Shown: piece by piece, positions 26,199 through 35,506 of the stretch | Layout of the letters: every line of letters starts with the position of its first letter | How positions within the stretch are numbered: the stretch's first letter is position 1 | Position numbers and translations under genes: made by a program | Notes under the pieces: generated by a model | Told to the model about the DNA's origin: nothing | The model's input: the letters and a program-made list of their open reading frames with translations, nothing else | Databases searched by the model: none | NCBI GenBank assembly: GCA_965267185.1 | Contig: OZ253937.1 | Coordinates: 2,046,001-2,110,000, forward strand | Reading direction: 5' to 3' | Length of the DNA stretch: 64,000 bases | Origin: G965267185 sp965267185 | Lineage (GTDB): Bacteria > Pseudomonadota > Alphaproteobacteria > UBA6615

Positions 26199-27035
26199 CT
26201 AACCTCGCCGCACGCTTTTGAAGCCTTCGGCTGCCTTGGGCACAGCGTCTTCGACCGGGAAGCGTTCAGCCGACGAGCCACCGATATAACCATCGAGCCG
26301 CGGTACTTGATGTAGCAGGGCCGCGAACTGGTCGGGCGTTTCTATGGCGCCACCATGGACCGTGATGATCCGGTCGTCGTATTGGCCGGCCAGGGCATCG
26401 CAAATCGCGACCGTGCGCTCGACCATCCCATCGAGTCCCATGACCGTCTGTGAACCGATCGAGCCGCCGGAGCTGTTGCCGAAATGGACGATAATGTTGT
26501 CCACCCCCGCCCCCGCCATCGCCAACGCTTCGTCGGGCGTCGTGGTGAACGCCTTGGTAAACACGCCCTGGCTGCTGGCATAACCCAGGATATCGATCTC
26601 GTGGGAATAGCCGAGCCCGGTTTCTTCTAAATCCTTGCGGTACTGACCGTCGATCAACGCCACGGTCGGACAGTTCATGATGCCGTCGAATCCTGCGTCC
26701 ACCAGCGTATGAACAAATCGGCGCATGTCGCGCGTCGGGTCACCGCAAAGAATGCCAGCCATCACCGGACAATCGGGCACAACATTTGCCAGATAACGTT
26801 CGCCAAGCTCCAACGTAATGGCGTTGGCATCGCCGATGGGCAGGTACCCGGCCATCGAGCTCAGCCCCTGCATGCGAAAGAATGCGAGAATATGGGTCGT
26901 GACCATGTCGGCGCCGCCGCGCGCCGCCATCTTCGCTGTAATACCGGTGCCGCAAAACGCATCGAATACGACGCCGTCCGCGGCACGGACTGCCTTTAGC
27001 CGTTCGTTGATCTCATCGCGCTTGAACCGTGCCAT
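26199..27035 (-). CDS. Phosphoenolpyruvate hydrolase-family TIM-barrel protein
   Basis: The ATG at 27035 follows GGGG on the minus strand. The 278-residue product resembles the PEP_hydrolase (Tm-1/UPF0261-linked) family: DGVVFDAFCGTGITAKMAARGGADM, VMAGILCGDPTRDMRRFVHTLVDAGFDGIMNCPTVALIDGQYR, NIIVHFGNSSGGSIGS and TVHGGAIETPDQFAALL. It has a phosphoenolpyruvate mutase-like barrel. Bacterial members are uncharacterised and the name is historic. It faces the TTT transporter and is divergent from the flavin-monooxygenase-like gene, so a role in metabolising the imported compound is plausible but unproven. Confidence 0.82.
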   Translation of the reverse strand: MARFKRDEINERLKAVRAADGVVFDAFCGTGITAKMAARGGADMVTTHILAFFRMQGLSSMAGYLPIGDANAITLELGERYLANVVPDCPVMAGILCGDPTRDMRRFVHTLVDAGFDGIMNCPTVALIDGQYRKDLEETGLGYSHEIDILGYASSQGVFTKAFTTTPDEALAMAGAGVDNIIVHFGNSSGGSIGSQTVMGLDGMVERTVAICDALAGQYDDRIITVHGGAIETPDQFAALLHQVPRLDGYIGGSSAERFPVEDAVPKAAEGFKSVRRG

Positions 27036-27156
27036 ATGTACGCCCCATATCTTGTTATTGGCCGCAATGATGCGTGAACTGCAAGTGACATGCAAACCGC
27101 CGAATAGAGCGCATTATGGCAGGAACGGCCGGCAAAAACGGGGGCTAAGACAATCC

Positions 27157-28350
27157 ATGGACACTATCGAGAAGGCAGCCAACGCATCGCGTGACAACGT
27201 CATGGCACGCGCCGCCGAGATCGTTCCGATCCTCCGAGACCATGCCGCCGAAAGCGAGGAAAAACGCCAACTCGCGGACGCCAGTGTTAACGCGGTCCGC
27301 GACGCTGGGCTTTTCCGCCTCTTGCTGCCCCGCCGCTGGGGCGGTCTCGAAGCCGACATGCGTACATACATCGATGTCGCTGCCAAGGTCGCAGAAGGCT
27401 GCGCGTCCACCGGTTGGGTTCTCGGCGTTTTGCAGGTTCATTCGTGGCTGACTGCCCAGTTCCCCGAAGAAGCGCAAGCCGATGCATTTGCCGATAACCC
27501 GGATGCGCTGATTGCGGCGGTTCCCCGCCCGCGCGGGCAGGCCCGGAAGACCGACGGCGGCTATCTATTATCGGGAAGCTGGCCCTTCGGATCCGGGTGC
27601 AACCATGCCGACTGGATGATGTTGGGCGCTGTGATCGAGGAGGCCAAGCCACCGGTGGCCGAGGCGATTTTCCTGCTGCCGATCGAAGACATCGAAATCA
27701 CCGGCGACTGGCACGTCGGCGGTCTACAGGGTACCGGCAGCCACAGCGTGACAACCGACGCCGTGTTCGTACCCCACCACCGCCACGTCTCGCTCGCCCG
27801 CGCCATGACGGGCCGGGGCCCGGGGATGGCGAAGAATGACGGCGCGCTCTATCGATCGGCTGCGGTCCCAACGATGGCTCTTGCCGTGACGGGAATAGCG
27901 CCGGGGACTGCGGACGCCGCGTTCCGGCACTTTGTCGACAATTTGCCGGGACGCCAGGTTCCCTACGCCGACGATCTTAAGCAGGAGAACTGGACGGCGA
28001 CTCATCTACAGATCGCCGAGGCGCGAACCAAAATCGATACAGCTCATCTAGTGTTACAACGCGCCGCTGAGTCGATAGACAGCCACGCGCAGCGCGGCGA
28101 AGACATGGCCCTCGAAGAGCGCGCCCGCATCCGCGCGGAGTGCAGTTGGTCGGTGCGTAAATGCCTTGACGCGGTTGACACCCTTTATATCGCCGGTGGT
28201 GGCCGCGGATTGAGCAATTCAAACCCCGTCCAACGCGCCCAACGCGACCTCCATGCCGTCAATATGCACGGCATGATGATGCGCGAAACCAACTTCGATA
28301 TCTATGGACGCGTTTTGCTCGGCAAGGATATCGGCAACGCCGTTATCTAG
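27157..28350 (+). CDS. Acyl-CoA dehydrogenase-fold flavin monooxygenase-like protein
   Basis: The start ATG at 27157 gives a 397-residue product; the open frame extends far upstream but that part overlaps the opposite gene. Sequence features are FRLLLPRRWGGLEADMRTYIDVAAKVAEGCASTGWVLGV, GGYLLSGSWPFGSGCNHADW and GTGSHSVTTDAVFVPHHRH, as in the HsaA/HpaH/TetR-adjacent group of two-component flavin monooxygenases that use the acyl-CoA dehydrogenase fold. They hydroxylate phenols or similar compounds with reduced flavin from a partner reductase. No reductase gene is nearby. It converges with the fumarylacetoacetase-family gene. Confidence 0.85.
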   Translation: MDTIEKAANASRDNVMARAAEIVPILRDHAAESEEKRQLADASVNAVRDAGLFRLLLPRRWGGLEADMRTYIDVAAKVAEGCASTGWVLGVLQVHSWLTAQFPEEAQADAFADNPDALIAAVPRPRGQARKTDGGYLLSGSWPFGSGCNHADWMMLGAVIEEAKPPVAEAIFLLPIEDIEITGDWHVGGLQGTGSHSVTTDAVFVPHHRHVSLARAMTGRGPGMAKNDGALYRSAAVPTMALAVTGIAPGTADAAFRHFVDNLPGRQVPYADDLKQENWTATHLQIAEARTKIDTAHLVLQRAAESIDSHAQRGEDMALEERARIRAECSWSVRKCLDAVDTLYIAGGGRGLSNSNPVQRAQRDLHAVNMHGMMMRETNFDIYGRVLLGKDIGNAVI

Positions 28351-28364
28351 GCTTTTCGCACCAC

Positions 28365-29354
28365 TCAGCCGTTACGCCACTCGACAACGGTATTGGCGAG
28401 CACGCCGATCCCTTCGACCTCGGCCTCGACCCGATCGCCGGGATGTAACCAGCGGTCGCCGTCGACACCGCTTTCGATCGCTGTGCCGGCACCGGTGCCC
28501 GAACATAAGATGTCGCCGGCCGCGAGTTCGACGTAGCGGGAGATAAACGCCACGCTTTCGGCGAAGCTATAGATCATATCGGCGGTCGACCAATCCTGCC
28601 GGACTTCGCCATTGACGCGCATGATGCAGCGCATCCGGTTCACGTCGTAGTCTTCGTCGACAACGACACAGGGTCCGCAAGCATTCCCGGTGTCGAAGTT
28701 TTTCTCCAACGCCCAGTTGAACGCACCCCGATGGATCGGCTGGCCGATCCCGAGCCGCGGATCGCGGATCGACAGATCGTTCCAAACGGTCACCCCCCAC
28801 ACCGCAAAATCGTCGGCCGACAGATTCCGCCCACCAGAGGCCAAGATAGCGCCGACTTCGACTTCGTAGTCGAGTTTTTGAACATTCGCCTCAGGCTTGA
28901 TCTCCGCCCCAGGGCCCACCACGCTTTCGGGCATAATGAGAAACCCCCAAGGCGGCAGTCCCTCGCGTGGCTCCTCGAGAAACTGCTCCTCGGTGTAGGT
29001 CTCGCCGGTGACGGCGGTGAAGGCGTTGGCAGCGTGCGCCGCATTGTTAGCGCCCAATGCGATGATACGATTGCGCCGGTCGGGCAATGGCGCCACAAGC
29101 TGGACGGAAGCCAACGGGAGTGTGGCATCGACACCGCCCTCGGCTGCGTGAGCAGCGAGTTCGCCAAGCGGTTCGCGCGCTTCATCCCAGCGGGCAATCA
29201 TGCCGTTCCAGCTACCGCGTCCGTCGTCAGGCAGCAAGCGGGCAAGCGTATCGGCCGCGCCAGACCCCAGCATCGCGCGCGCCGCGCCTATGTTTACAAC
29301 CTGTTCACCGACCAGGAGACCGGTTGCTCCATCGTTGTAGCGTACGAGTTTCAT
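28365..29354 (-). CDS. Fumarylacetoacetate hydrolase family protein
   Basis: The ATG at 29354 follows GGGGGAAT. The 329-residue protein has the FAH C-terminal domain: QKLDYEVEVGAILASGGRNL with the metal-binding E-x-E, VTVWNDLSIRDPRLG, GPCVVVDEDYDVNRMRCIMRVNGE and AAGDILCSGTGAGTAIESG. Family members hydrolyse C-C bonds in 1,3-diketo acids or hydrate and decarboxylate related compounds. Together with the flavin monooxygenase-like gene ending 15 bp away it suggests a ring-cleavage or keto-acid pathway. The substrate is unknown. Confidence 0.9.
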   Translation of the reverse strand: MKLVRYNDGATGLLVGEQVVNIGAARAMLGSGAADTLARLLPDDGRGSWNGMIARWDEAREPLGELAAHAAEGGVDATLPLASVQLVAPLPDRRNRIIALGANNAAHAANAFTAVTGETYTEEQFLEEPREGLPPWGFLIMPESVVGPGAEIKPEANVQKLDYEVEVGAILASGGRNLSADDFAVWGVTVWNDLSIRDPRLGIGQPIHRGAFNWALEKNFDTGNACGPCVVVDEDYDVNRMRCIMRVNGEVRQDWSTADMIYSFAESVAFISRYVELAAGDILCSGTGAGTAIESGVDGDRWLHPGDRVEAEVEGIGVLANTVVEWRNG

Positions 29355-29567
29355 ATAATTCCCCCAGTTATCGTTTTTCACGCGTTCTTAGCCGCGCTTA
29401 GACGTGCATTGCTCGGTAACTTATTAACCGATGTTAAGGATTGGTCCCTGCATTTTAAAGATCCGTTGACAAAGATGCTTCATGTTCTAGTCCCACGCCA
29501 CATTTCACCGCGGCATCGGTTCCGCGGACAACGCGTGCGTAAGCGTGTTGACCATACGGAGGGGGAA

Positions 29568-30080
29568 ATGAGTCGGCTAAAACAAGAACTTGATGGTCTT
29601 TCGCGATACATCCTTCGCGTCCGCGAGGAAGTTGCGGCAATCGACCGTCCCGCTAAACCAACCGATGACTTCGAAAGTATGGGCGATCAGATGATCGCTG
29701 TCGTCAAGGCAACGGAAGAAGCGACCGAAACCATCATGTCGGCGATGGAAAGCAACAGCGACGCCGTCACTAAATTACGCGAGCATATCGATGACCCCGA
29801 GCAGCTCGCACTGCTCGACACAATCACCGAAAACGCCAACAACGTATTCGAAGCCTGTTCGTTTCAGGATATTACGGGCCAACGGGTCGGGCGGGTCGCC
29901 AAATCGATCACCTTCGTCGAAGAGCGCGTCGAATCGCTCAAACATCTGCTTGGCGAGCAAGAACTGGCAGCTGTTGAAGTCGACGAAGAAGACGCCGAGA
30001 GCGATGCCGCGCTTCTCAACGGCCCGCAACTAGAAGGGGAAGGTCTGTCGCAGGACGATATCGACAGCCTCTTCGACTAA
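29568..30080 (+). CDS. cheZ: CheZ-like chemotaxis protein phosphatase
   Basis: The ATG at 29568 follows GGAGGGGGA. The 170-residue product is mainly helical and carries FQDITGQRVGRV at 99-110, where D101 and Q105 correspond to the catalytic Asp and Gln of CheZ. It ends in LSQDDIDSLFD, like the CheY-binding C-terminal helix of CheZ. CheZ dephosphorylates CheY-P to reset flagellar signalling. No other che or flagellar gene is in the window. A TTAA-N6-TTAA sequence at 29424-29437 resembles a CtrA site except for one base of spacing. A hairpin follows the gene. Confidence 0.85.
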   Translation: MSRLKQELDGLSRYILRVREEVAAIDRPAKPTDDFESMGDQMIAVVKATEEATETIMSAMESNSDAVTKLREHIDDPEQLALLDTITENANNVFEACSFQDITGQRVGRVAKSITFVEERVESLKHLLGEQELAAVEVDEEDAESDAALLNGPQLEGEGLSQDDIDSLFD

Positions 30081-30107
30081 ACTCCGTTCGAACTTCCGCT
30101 CCACCGC

Positions 30108-30126
30108 GCGCTAGACTTGCTAGCGC
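30108..30126. terminator. Hairpin between converging genes, possible bidirectional terminator
   Basis: GCGCTAG and CTAGCGC form a perfect 7-bp stem with a five-base loop between the CheZ-like gene and the leftward hypothetical gene. No T-run follows on either strand, so this is tentative. Confidence 0.35.
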
Positions 30127-30152
30127 CGGCCACCACCTGGACCCGGGCCGCG

Positions 30153-30518
30153 TTAGCTCGATTCACCCGCCGGTTTGCGGACCAGATGCTCCCAATCCTC
30201 GCCAACGGCGGCTATGCACGCGATTCCATTTGGATTCGTTATAAGGATCGTCCACGAGCCACCGGATGAGATGAGCAACTCGACGACATTGCCCGTCGAT
30301 GCCAGGCCGAGAGCCACCGGTTGCTCGCCGTAGCCGGTGTCGAGTTTTGCTAGAAGGCTTTTGCGGATATCGCAGTTTAGTTGCGCGTGCGCCGACCCAC
30401 TACTGAGCACAAGCGTGATCACGATGGTCAGGGCAGCGGCGAAGCCGCCAAGCATCGTGGTCGCAGCCCCAGCTAAATTAAATGACGGTTGAGGGCGGAT
30501 CGTTTCGAACGACGCCAT
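30153..30518 (-). CDS. Small exported hypothetical protein, 121 aa
   Basis: I do not recognise a named family. The N-terminus is a long signal sequence (residues about 15-46) with a hydrophobic core LTIVITLVLSS and a probable cleavage after SAHA. The mature 75 residues contain two cysteines (LNCDIRKSL and GIACIAAVGEDW) and the segment GYGEQPVALGLASTGNVVELLIS, a pattern shared by many small periplasmic alphaproteobacterial proteins of unknown function. The gene stands alone and converges with the CheZ-like gene. Confidence 0.7.
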   Translation of the reverse strand: MASFETIRPQPSFNLAGAATTMLGGFAAALTIVITLVLSSGSAHAQLNCDIRKSLLAKLDTGYGEQPVALGLASTGNVVELLISSGGSWTILITNPNGIACIAAVGEDWEHLVRKPAGESS

Positions 30519-30788
30519 GGATTCACCGAATCACAATGCGATTCGCGTCGTCAAGCGATTAATCCAAAGCGACTATGATGGCCAGGGTGACAATGAGGCA
30601 ACATACGATGGCCGCATGAGCTCGACCGGGCAGACATTTGCGCGTACCACCGGTGACCTGAAATCAGCCCAAAACAGCTAGTTTTCCGGTATTGAAAGAG
30701 CAAATTTGTGCCCGTGCGCCCTCGACCAGGTGTCGTCGGACATGGATATTCGACCGTCCGACCCATTCGTTTGTGAAGGGAACACACT

Positions 30789-31634
30789 TTGGAACTCACG
30801 GTTTTCATTGCAGTCATCGGAGCCGCGATACTCCATGCGGTTTGGAACGCCGTCATAAAGAGCGGCCATGACAAGCACCTTGGCATGGCCGCTCTTGTCC
30901 TCGGGCACGCCCCCATCGCCATTATCGTGGTGCTGGTTGTACCGCTGCCAGACCCCTCGAGCTGGCCGTTCCTGGCAGCAGGTATCGTGCTCCATGTCGG
31001 CTACCAGTTGTTTCTTCTAACGTCCTACCGGTTCGGCGATTTAACCCAGGTTTATCCAATTGCGAGAGGCACCGCGCCGATGCTGGTTGCTGGCATCTCC
31101 GTAGTCTTTCTCGGCGTTGCACTCTCCGCCAGCGAATTACTGGCCATCGTGGTGATCGCCATTGGTGTTATGAGCCTGAGTCTAGTTCGCCAGAAAGACG
31201 GACTTCGAAATTCCCGCGCCGCGGCGTTAGCCTTTGCAACCGGTTGCTTTATTGCCGGATATTCGCTCGTCGACGGACTGGGCGCGCGGCAGGCAGGAAC
31301 GGCATTGGGCTTCTACGGATGGCTTTCCATCGCCAATGCGCTGGTTTTCTCGGCAATCATGATGATTACAAAACCGGGGCTCATGGGGCGTATTCGCACC
31401 GAGGCTATTCCCACAATGGTTCTCGGCGGGGCGACGTCATTTGCGGCCTATGGGCTGGTTATTTGGGCGTTCACGCAAGCGCCGATTGCCCTGGTCACGG
31501 CGCTTCGCGAAACCAGTATTATCTTTGCCCTCCTGATCGGTGTTGTCTTCCTGAAAGAAAGGCTCGACCTCGCGAAGGTCGTATCGACAGTCATTACCCT
31601 TTCCGGAGCTATTCTATTACGCTTCGCTCGTTGA
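30789..31634 (+). CDS. EamA-type DMT superfamily transporter
   Basis: The 281-residue protein has ten hydrophobic segments in two homologous halves, with EamA features such as LHAVWNAVIKSG in helix 1, YPIARGTAPMLVAG at the end of the first half, and ALVTALRETSIIFALLIGVVFLKERLDLAKV near the C-terminus. DMT carriers export or import amino acids and other metabolites; direction and substrate are unknown. The next gene, an enolase-superfamily enzyme, starts 27 bp after its stop, so a functional link is likely. Confidence 0.9.
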   Translation: MELTVFIAVIGAAILHAVWNAVIKSGHDKHLGMAALVLGHAPIAIIVVLVVPLPDPSSWPFLAAGIVLHVGYQLFLLTSYRFGDLTQVYPIARGTAPMLVAGISVVFLGVALSASELLAIVVIAIGVMSLSLVRQKDGLRNSRAAALAFATGCFIAGYSLVDGLGARQAGTALGFYGWLSIANALVFSAIMMITKPGLMGRIRTEAIPTMVLGGATSFAAYGLVIWAFTQAPIALVTALRETSIIFALLIGVVFLKERLDLAKVVSTVITLSGAILLRFAR

Positions 31635-31661
31635 CGAATAGAACCACCGCGGGGGAAGCCG

Positions 31662-32738
31662 ATGAAAATAACCAATATTTCGACATCGACCCTGAACGTG
31701 CCGAACGGCGCGCCCGTCTCGGAGTATTACCCCGCCAATACTTATGTCGTCGCGCGGATCGAGACAGACCAGGGTTTGGAAGGTCTCGGGTACACCATGT
31801 TGGTCGGCGGATTCGGCGCCCGCTCGGTCAGAGCTTATCTTGAAGATAGCCTGATCCCCCTGCTCACCGGCGAAGACCCGCTCGATGTCGGCCGACTCTG
31901 GCAAAAAATGTACGAGAACGACCGTGGCATCCGCAAAAAGGGGGTCCCGGTCTATGCCATGAGCGCCATCGATATCGGGCTTTGGGATATCCTGGCGAAG
32001 TCGGTGGAGCAGCCCGTTTGGCGGCTTCTCGGGGCTCATACCGACAAAGTGCCGGTCTACGGCAGCGGCGGGTTCCTGCCCTACAGCGTCGACCAAATCG
32101 TCACGGAGGCCGAAGGGTTCCGCGAGCTTGGTTGCCGCCACTACAAGTTCAAGCTCGGCCGGCCGAACCTCATGGAAAACGTCCAGCGCGTGCAGGAGGT
32201 ACGCAAAGCATTGGGCGACGACATGGAGATCCTCGTCGACGCCAACCAGCGTTGGGACGTGGCGACCAATATCCGGGTTGCCAATCTATTGGAGGACAGC
32301 GCTCTCTATTGGTACGAAGAGCCCGTGCTCGCCGACAATATCGCCCAATGCGCCGAGGTGGCCCGCGCCATCACAACGCCCGTAGCGACCGGCGAGAACG
32401 AATACACCCGCTACGGCTTCCGCGACCTTATCGACGCCAAGGCAGCGCAATTTCTCAACCCCGACATCCATCGCTGCGGCGGTTTCAGCGAGATGATGAA
32501 GATCGCCCATCTCGCCGCCGCGTATGACGTGCAAATCGCACCCCATTTGGTGCCTGAGCTTTCGATCCATGTCTTGGCGTCGATTCCCAACGGCGCGCTG
32601 GTCGAGTTTCTGGCCGGCAGTCCCGAAGACCTGTGGCGCGACCCACCGAAGATCGTCGAGGGCATGATGGCCCCGCCGGACCGCCCGGGTCACGGCATGG
32701 AATTCAGCCCCGAGGCGATCAAGCGATACGCCGAATAG
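31662..32738 (+). CDS. Mandelate racemase/muconate lactonizing enzyme family protein
   Basis: A 358-residue enolase-superfamily enzyme. The catalytic K-x-K is K162-F-K164 in HYKFKLGRP; metal ligands are D193 (LVDANQRWD), E219 (YWYEEPV) and E245 (VATGENEYTRYGFRDL). H295 in IAPHLVPE is at the place of the general acid/base His of the mandelate racemase subgroup. Such enzymes abstract the alpha proton of a carboxylate and racemise, dehydrate or cycloisomerise it. The substrate is probably a hydroxy or sugar acid, not identified. The DMT carrier gene upstream may import it. Confidence 0.9.
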   Translation: MKITNISTSTLNVPNGAPVSEYYPANTYVVARIETDQGLEGLGYTMLVGGFGARSVRAYLEDSLIPLLTGEDPLDVGRLWQKMYENDRGIRKKGVPVYAMSAIDIGLWDILAKSVEQPVWRLLGAHTDKVPVYGSGGFLPYSVDQIVTEAEGFRELGCRHYKFKLGRPNLMENVQRVQEVRKALGDDMEILVDANQRWDVATNIRVANLLEDSALYWYEEPVLADNIAQCAEVARAITTPVATGENEYTRYGFRDLIDAKAAQFLNPDIHRCGGFSEMMKIAHLAAAYDVQIAPHLVPELSIHVLASIPNGALVEFLAGSPEDLWRDPPKIVEGMMAPPDRPGHGMEFSPEAIKRYAE

Positions 32739-32741
32739 GTA

Positions 32742-33116
32742 TCAAAATCGCCGCCGCGTCAAACTCCGCGACGATTTGACGATATCGGACAACCCACACC
32801 ATTCCCGCTCGCGGTTGGTGTGACCGCATTCGATACACTGATAGACGGTATCGCCACCATCGAGCCCCATGCGCTGGTAGTGGAAGAAGCGCCGGCAATT
32901 TGCACACCTGAAATGGCTGATGAGCGGTAGATAAAATAGAAACACCGCGATCACGGCGGCCAGCACGAGAAACACGAGCCAGCGGGACCCCATAATCGCA
33001 TCCCACAACGCTAACCCAAGGATGGCAATTCCCGGCGTAACTAGGTAGCCGTAACCGAAAACAGCTTTGCGTCTAACCTTGCGTCTTAAGGCAGCGTTAT
33101 GGGCAACGTGGTCCAT
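32742..33116 (-). CDS. Membrane protein with C-terminal zinc ribbon, 124 aa
   Basis: I do not recognise a family. Two adjacent hydrophobic segments (about residues 25-42 and 46-65) are followed by FRCANCRRFFHYQ and YQCIECGHTN, two CxxC knuckles that should form a zinc ribbon in the cytoplasm. The C-terminus is basic (SSRSLTRRRF). The gene begins 12 bp after the stop of the molybdopterin hydroxylase gene on the same strand, so the two are probably co-transcribed. A role in maturing or anchoring that enzyme is conceivable but there is no direct evidence. Confidence 0.75.
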   Translation of the reverse strand: MDHVAHNAALRRKVRRKAVFGYGYLVTPGIAILGLALWDAIMGSRWLVFLVLAAVIAVFLFYLPLISHFRCANCRRFFHYQRMGLDGGDTVYQCIECGHTNREREWCGLSDIVKSSRSLTRRRF

Positions 33117-33128
33117 CGCACCTCTAAC

Positions 33129-35456
33129 TCAGGCCCGCGCAGCGGCGATCGCCTGCCAGACCCGCTCCGGCGTTGCCGGCATGTCGAGATGCTCGACCCC
33201 CACCTCCGCCAAGGCATTCATGATCGCGTTCATCAACGCCGGCATCGCGCCAACGGTGCCAGCCTCACCCGCGCCCTTGACCCCCAAAGGATTGCGCTTG
33301 GTAGGAACATCGCTACTGGCGATTTCGATGGGCCCGAAATTGTCGGCGCGCGGCATTGCGTAATCCATGAACGAGCCGCTGAGGAGTTGCCCACTTTCTT
33401 TCTCGTAGGCAACCTGCTCCATCAATATCTGGCCGACGCCCTGAGCGACACCGCCATGAATCTGCCCTTTCACGATCATCGGATTGATCATGGTGCCCAC
33501 ATCGTCGACCACCCAGTAACCGACAATCTCGATGGTTCCGGTGTCAGGATCGATTTCGACTTCACAAACATGACTGCCATTTGGATAGGTATCGTCTTCA
33601 GGAACGAACGTCGCGGACTCAAATAGGCCCGGCTCAACACCCGATGGCAGTTTGGCCGGCAGAAAAGCGGCCTTTGCGACTTCTCTCAGCGTTAACTCGC
33701 GGTCGGTGCCCGCGACAACAAACTTGCCTTCGGCGAACTCTACATCCGCAGCGCTTGCTTCCAGCAAATGCGCGGCGATTTCCGTCGCCTTGTCGATGAT
33801 TTTATCTGCCGCAAAGTAAAGTGCCGATCCGCCGATCACGGTTGAACGGGACCCCATGGTCCCCATACCGAAGGCGACCCGGTCCGTGTCACCGTCGATC
33901 ACCCGCATCTCAGACGGTGACAAGCCCAATCTTTCGCCAACGATTTGTTTGTAGATCGTCTCGTGGCCTTGGCCCTGACTTTTCGTTCCCATCAAAATGG
34001 TCGCCGTACCATCCGTGCTAAAGCGAATCTCGGCAAAATCGGGCGCCGGCGATGCCGCCCGTTCGATCGGATTGGCAATACCAACCCCTCGCAACTTGCC
34101 GCGCCCAGCGGCTTCTTCGCGCCGGCTGGCAAATTCGGCGTAGTTCGCCATGCGGAGGGCTTCGGCTTGGTTATTGGCGAATTCACCGCAGTCGTAGCTC
34201 AAGCCCAACGCGGTTTTGACCGGCATCGCATCGGACGCGATCATGTTGCGCGCGCGCAGCTCCGCCGGATCAACAGCCATTTCACGCGCCGCCTCGTCGA
34301 GCATGCGTTCGATCACATAGGTCGCCTCGGGACGCCCGGCGCCACGATACGGCGCCGTCGGATTGGTATTCGAATGCACGGTTCGCACTGCCACATGGGC
34401 AGCAGGAATGTCGTAGACCCCAATCAGCGTGCCGACATTGGTAAACGCCGCCAGGAGATTTCGGATCGCCGACAAGTAGGCGCCGATATTGGCGACCGTG
34501 TTGACCCGCAAGCCGACAATCTTACCCTCGGCGTCAAACGCCAGTTCCGCCTCGGTTACGTTGTCGCGCCCGTGTTCGTCGGCCTGGATCGCCTCGCTGC
34601 GTTCGCACGCCCATTTGACCGGGCGGCCCACCTTGCGCGCCGCCCACAACACCAGCCGGTGTTCGGCATACTGCCAGCCTTTAGTGCCGAACCCCCCGCC
34701 CACATCGCGCGCAACGACACGCAGGTTTTGCTCCGGCATCGAGAATATTTTCTCGGCCAGGAGCTGTCGCACTCGGTGCGGGTACTGCACATCCGCATGG
34801 AGGGTGAAGCGATCCTCACGCTCATCGTATACGCCGATCGCCCCGCGGGGCTCCATGTACTGCGCGAACACTCGAGAGATTACAAAACGCCTTTTGACGA
34901 CGTGCGCGGCGTTGGCGAAGGCCGCTTCGACCGCGGCAGAGTCGCCCGCTTGGTATAGTCCCGAAATATTGTCTGGATAGTCGTCCCACACCAAAGGCGG
35001 GTCGTCAGCCACGGTTTGTGCTGTATCGGTGATCGATGGGAGGGGGTCGTAGTCCACCTCGACGAGCTCAGCACCGTCGCGGGCTTGATCGAGGGTCTCG
35101 GCAACCACCAAGGCCACGGGGTCGCCGACATAGCGCACCCGGCCGAGCGCCAGCGGCGGCTGCGGGCGATACTTCATCGGCTCGCCATCGGGGCGTTTCC
35201 ACTTAGCCGGCATTCCGGGCACACCAAGATTATCGGCGGCGATATCGTCGCCAGTGAAAACTGCCAGGATCCCCGGTGCCGCCGTGGCGGCGCTAACGTC
35301 GACAGACTTGATCGCCGCATGGGCGTGGGGCGAGCGTAAGACCACCGCGTAGGTTTGGTCGGGTAGATTCACATCGTTGACGAATAGCCCGCGACCTTGC
35401 AGCAACCGCGGATCTTCCTGCCGCAGGACCCCCTGCCCAACACCGAACTTTTCCAT
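33129..35456 (-). CDS. Xanthine dehydrogenase/CO dehydrogenase-family molybdopterin-binding subunit
   Basis: The 775-residue product is a complete large subunit: N-terminal a/b hammerhead (RLLQGRGLFVNDV, SPHAHAAIKSVDV), first Moco-binding domain with DVGGGFGTKGWQYAEHRL, active-site loop PYRGAGRPEATYVIERM, and the C-terminal GVKGAGEAGTVGAMPALMNAI bearing the catalytic glutamate. The active-site loop lacks the Cys of form I CO dehydrogenase, so it is a form II-like aldehyde or N-heterocycle hydroxylase. No FAD (CoxM) or 2Fe-2S (CoxS) subunit gene lies on either side, which is unusual. The upstream gene is a maleate isomerase-fold protein. Confidence 0.92.
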   Translation of the reverse strand: MEKFGVGQGVLRQEDPRLLQGRGLFVNDVNLPDQTYAVVLRSPHAHAAIKSVDVSAATAAPGILAVFTGDDIAADNLGVPGMPAKWKRPDGEPMKYRPQPPLALGRVRYVGDPVALVVAETLDQARDGAELVEVDYDPLPSITDTAQTVADDPPLVWDDYPDNISGLYQAGDSAAVEAAFANAAHVVKRRFVISRVFAQYMEPRGAIGVYDEREDRFTLHADVQYPHRVRQLLAEKIFSMPEQNLRVVARDVGGGFGTKGWQYAEHRLVLWAARKVGRPVKWACERSEAIQADEHGRDNVTEAELAFDAEGKIVGLRVNTVANIGAYLSAIRNLLAAFTNVGTLIGVYDIPAAHVAVRTVHSNTNPTAPYRGAGRPEATYVIERMLDEAAREMAVDPAELRARNMIASDAMPVKTALGLSYDCGEFANNQAEALRMANYAEFASRREEAAGRGKLRGVGIANPIERAASPAPDFAEIRFSTDGTATILMGTKSQGQGHETIYKQIVGERLGLSPSEMRVIDGDTDRVAFGMGTMGSRSTVIGGSALYFAADKIIDKATEIAAHLLEASAADVEFAEGKFVVAGTDRELTLREVAKAAFLPAKLPSGVEPGLFESATFVPEDDTYPNGSHVCEVEIDPDTGTIEIVGYWVVDDVGTMINPMIVKGQIHGGVAQGVGQILMEQVAYEKESGQLLSGSFMDYAMPRADNFGPIEIASSDVPTKRNPLGVKGAGEAGTVGAMPALMNAIMNALAEVGVEHLDMPATPERVWQAIAAARA

Positions 35457-35506
35457 TGTCTGACTTCTCTCGATCGACTTCTCTAAACGAGACTAGACCG
35501 TCGCGG

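Noticed and set aside
26818..27156. N-terminal extension of the flavin monooxygenase-like frame
   Set aside because: The extension is antisense to the PEP-hydrolase-family gene; the family start and ribosome site are at 27157.
28731..29567. N-terminal extension of the CheZ-like frame
   Set aside because: It overlaps the fumarylacetoacetase-family gene on the other strand; a strong ribosome site precedes ATG 29568.
33945..34958. Plus-strand 337-codon frame inside the molybdopterin hydroxylase gene
   Set aside because: It is antisense to conserved Moco-binding motifs and its product is arginine-rich with no domain.
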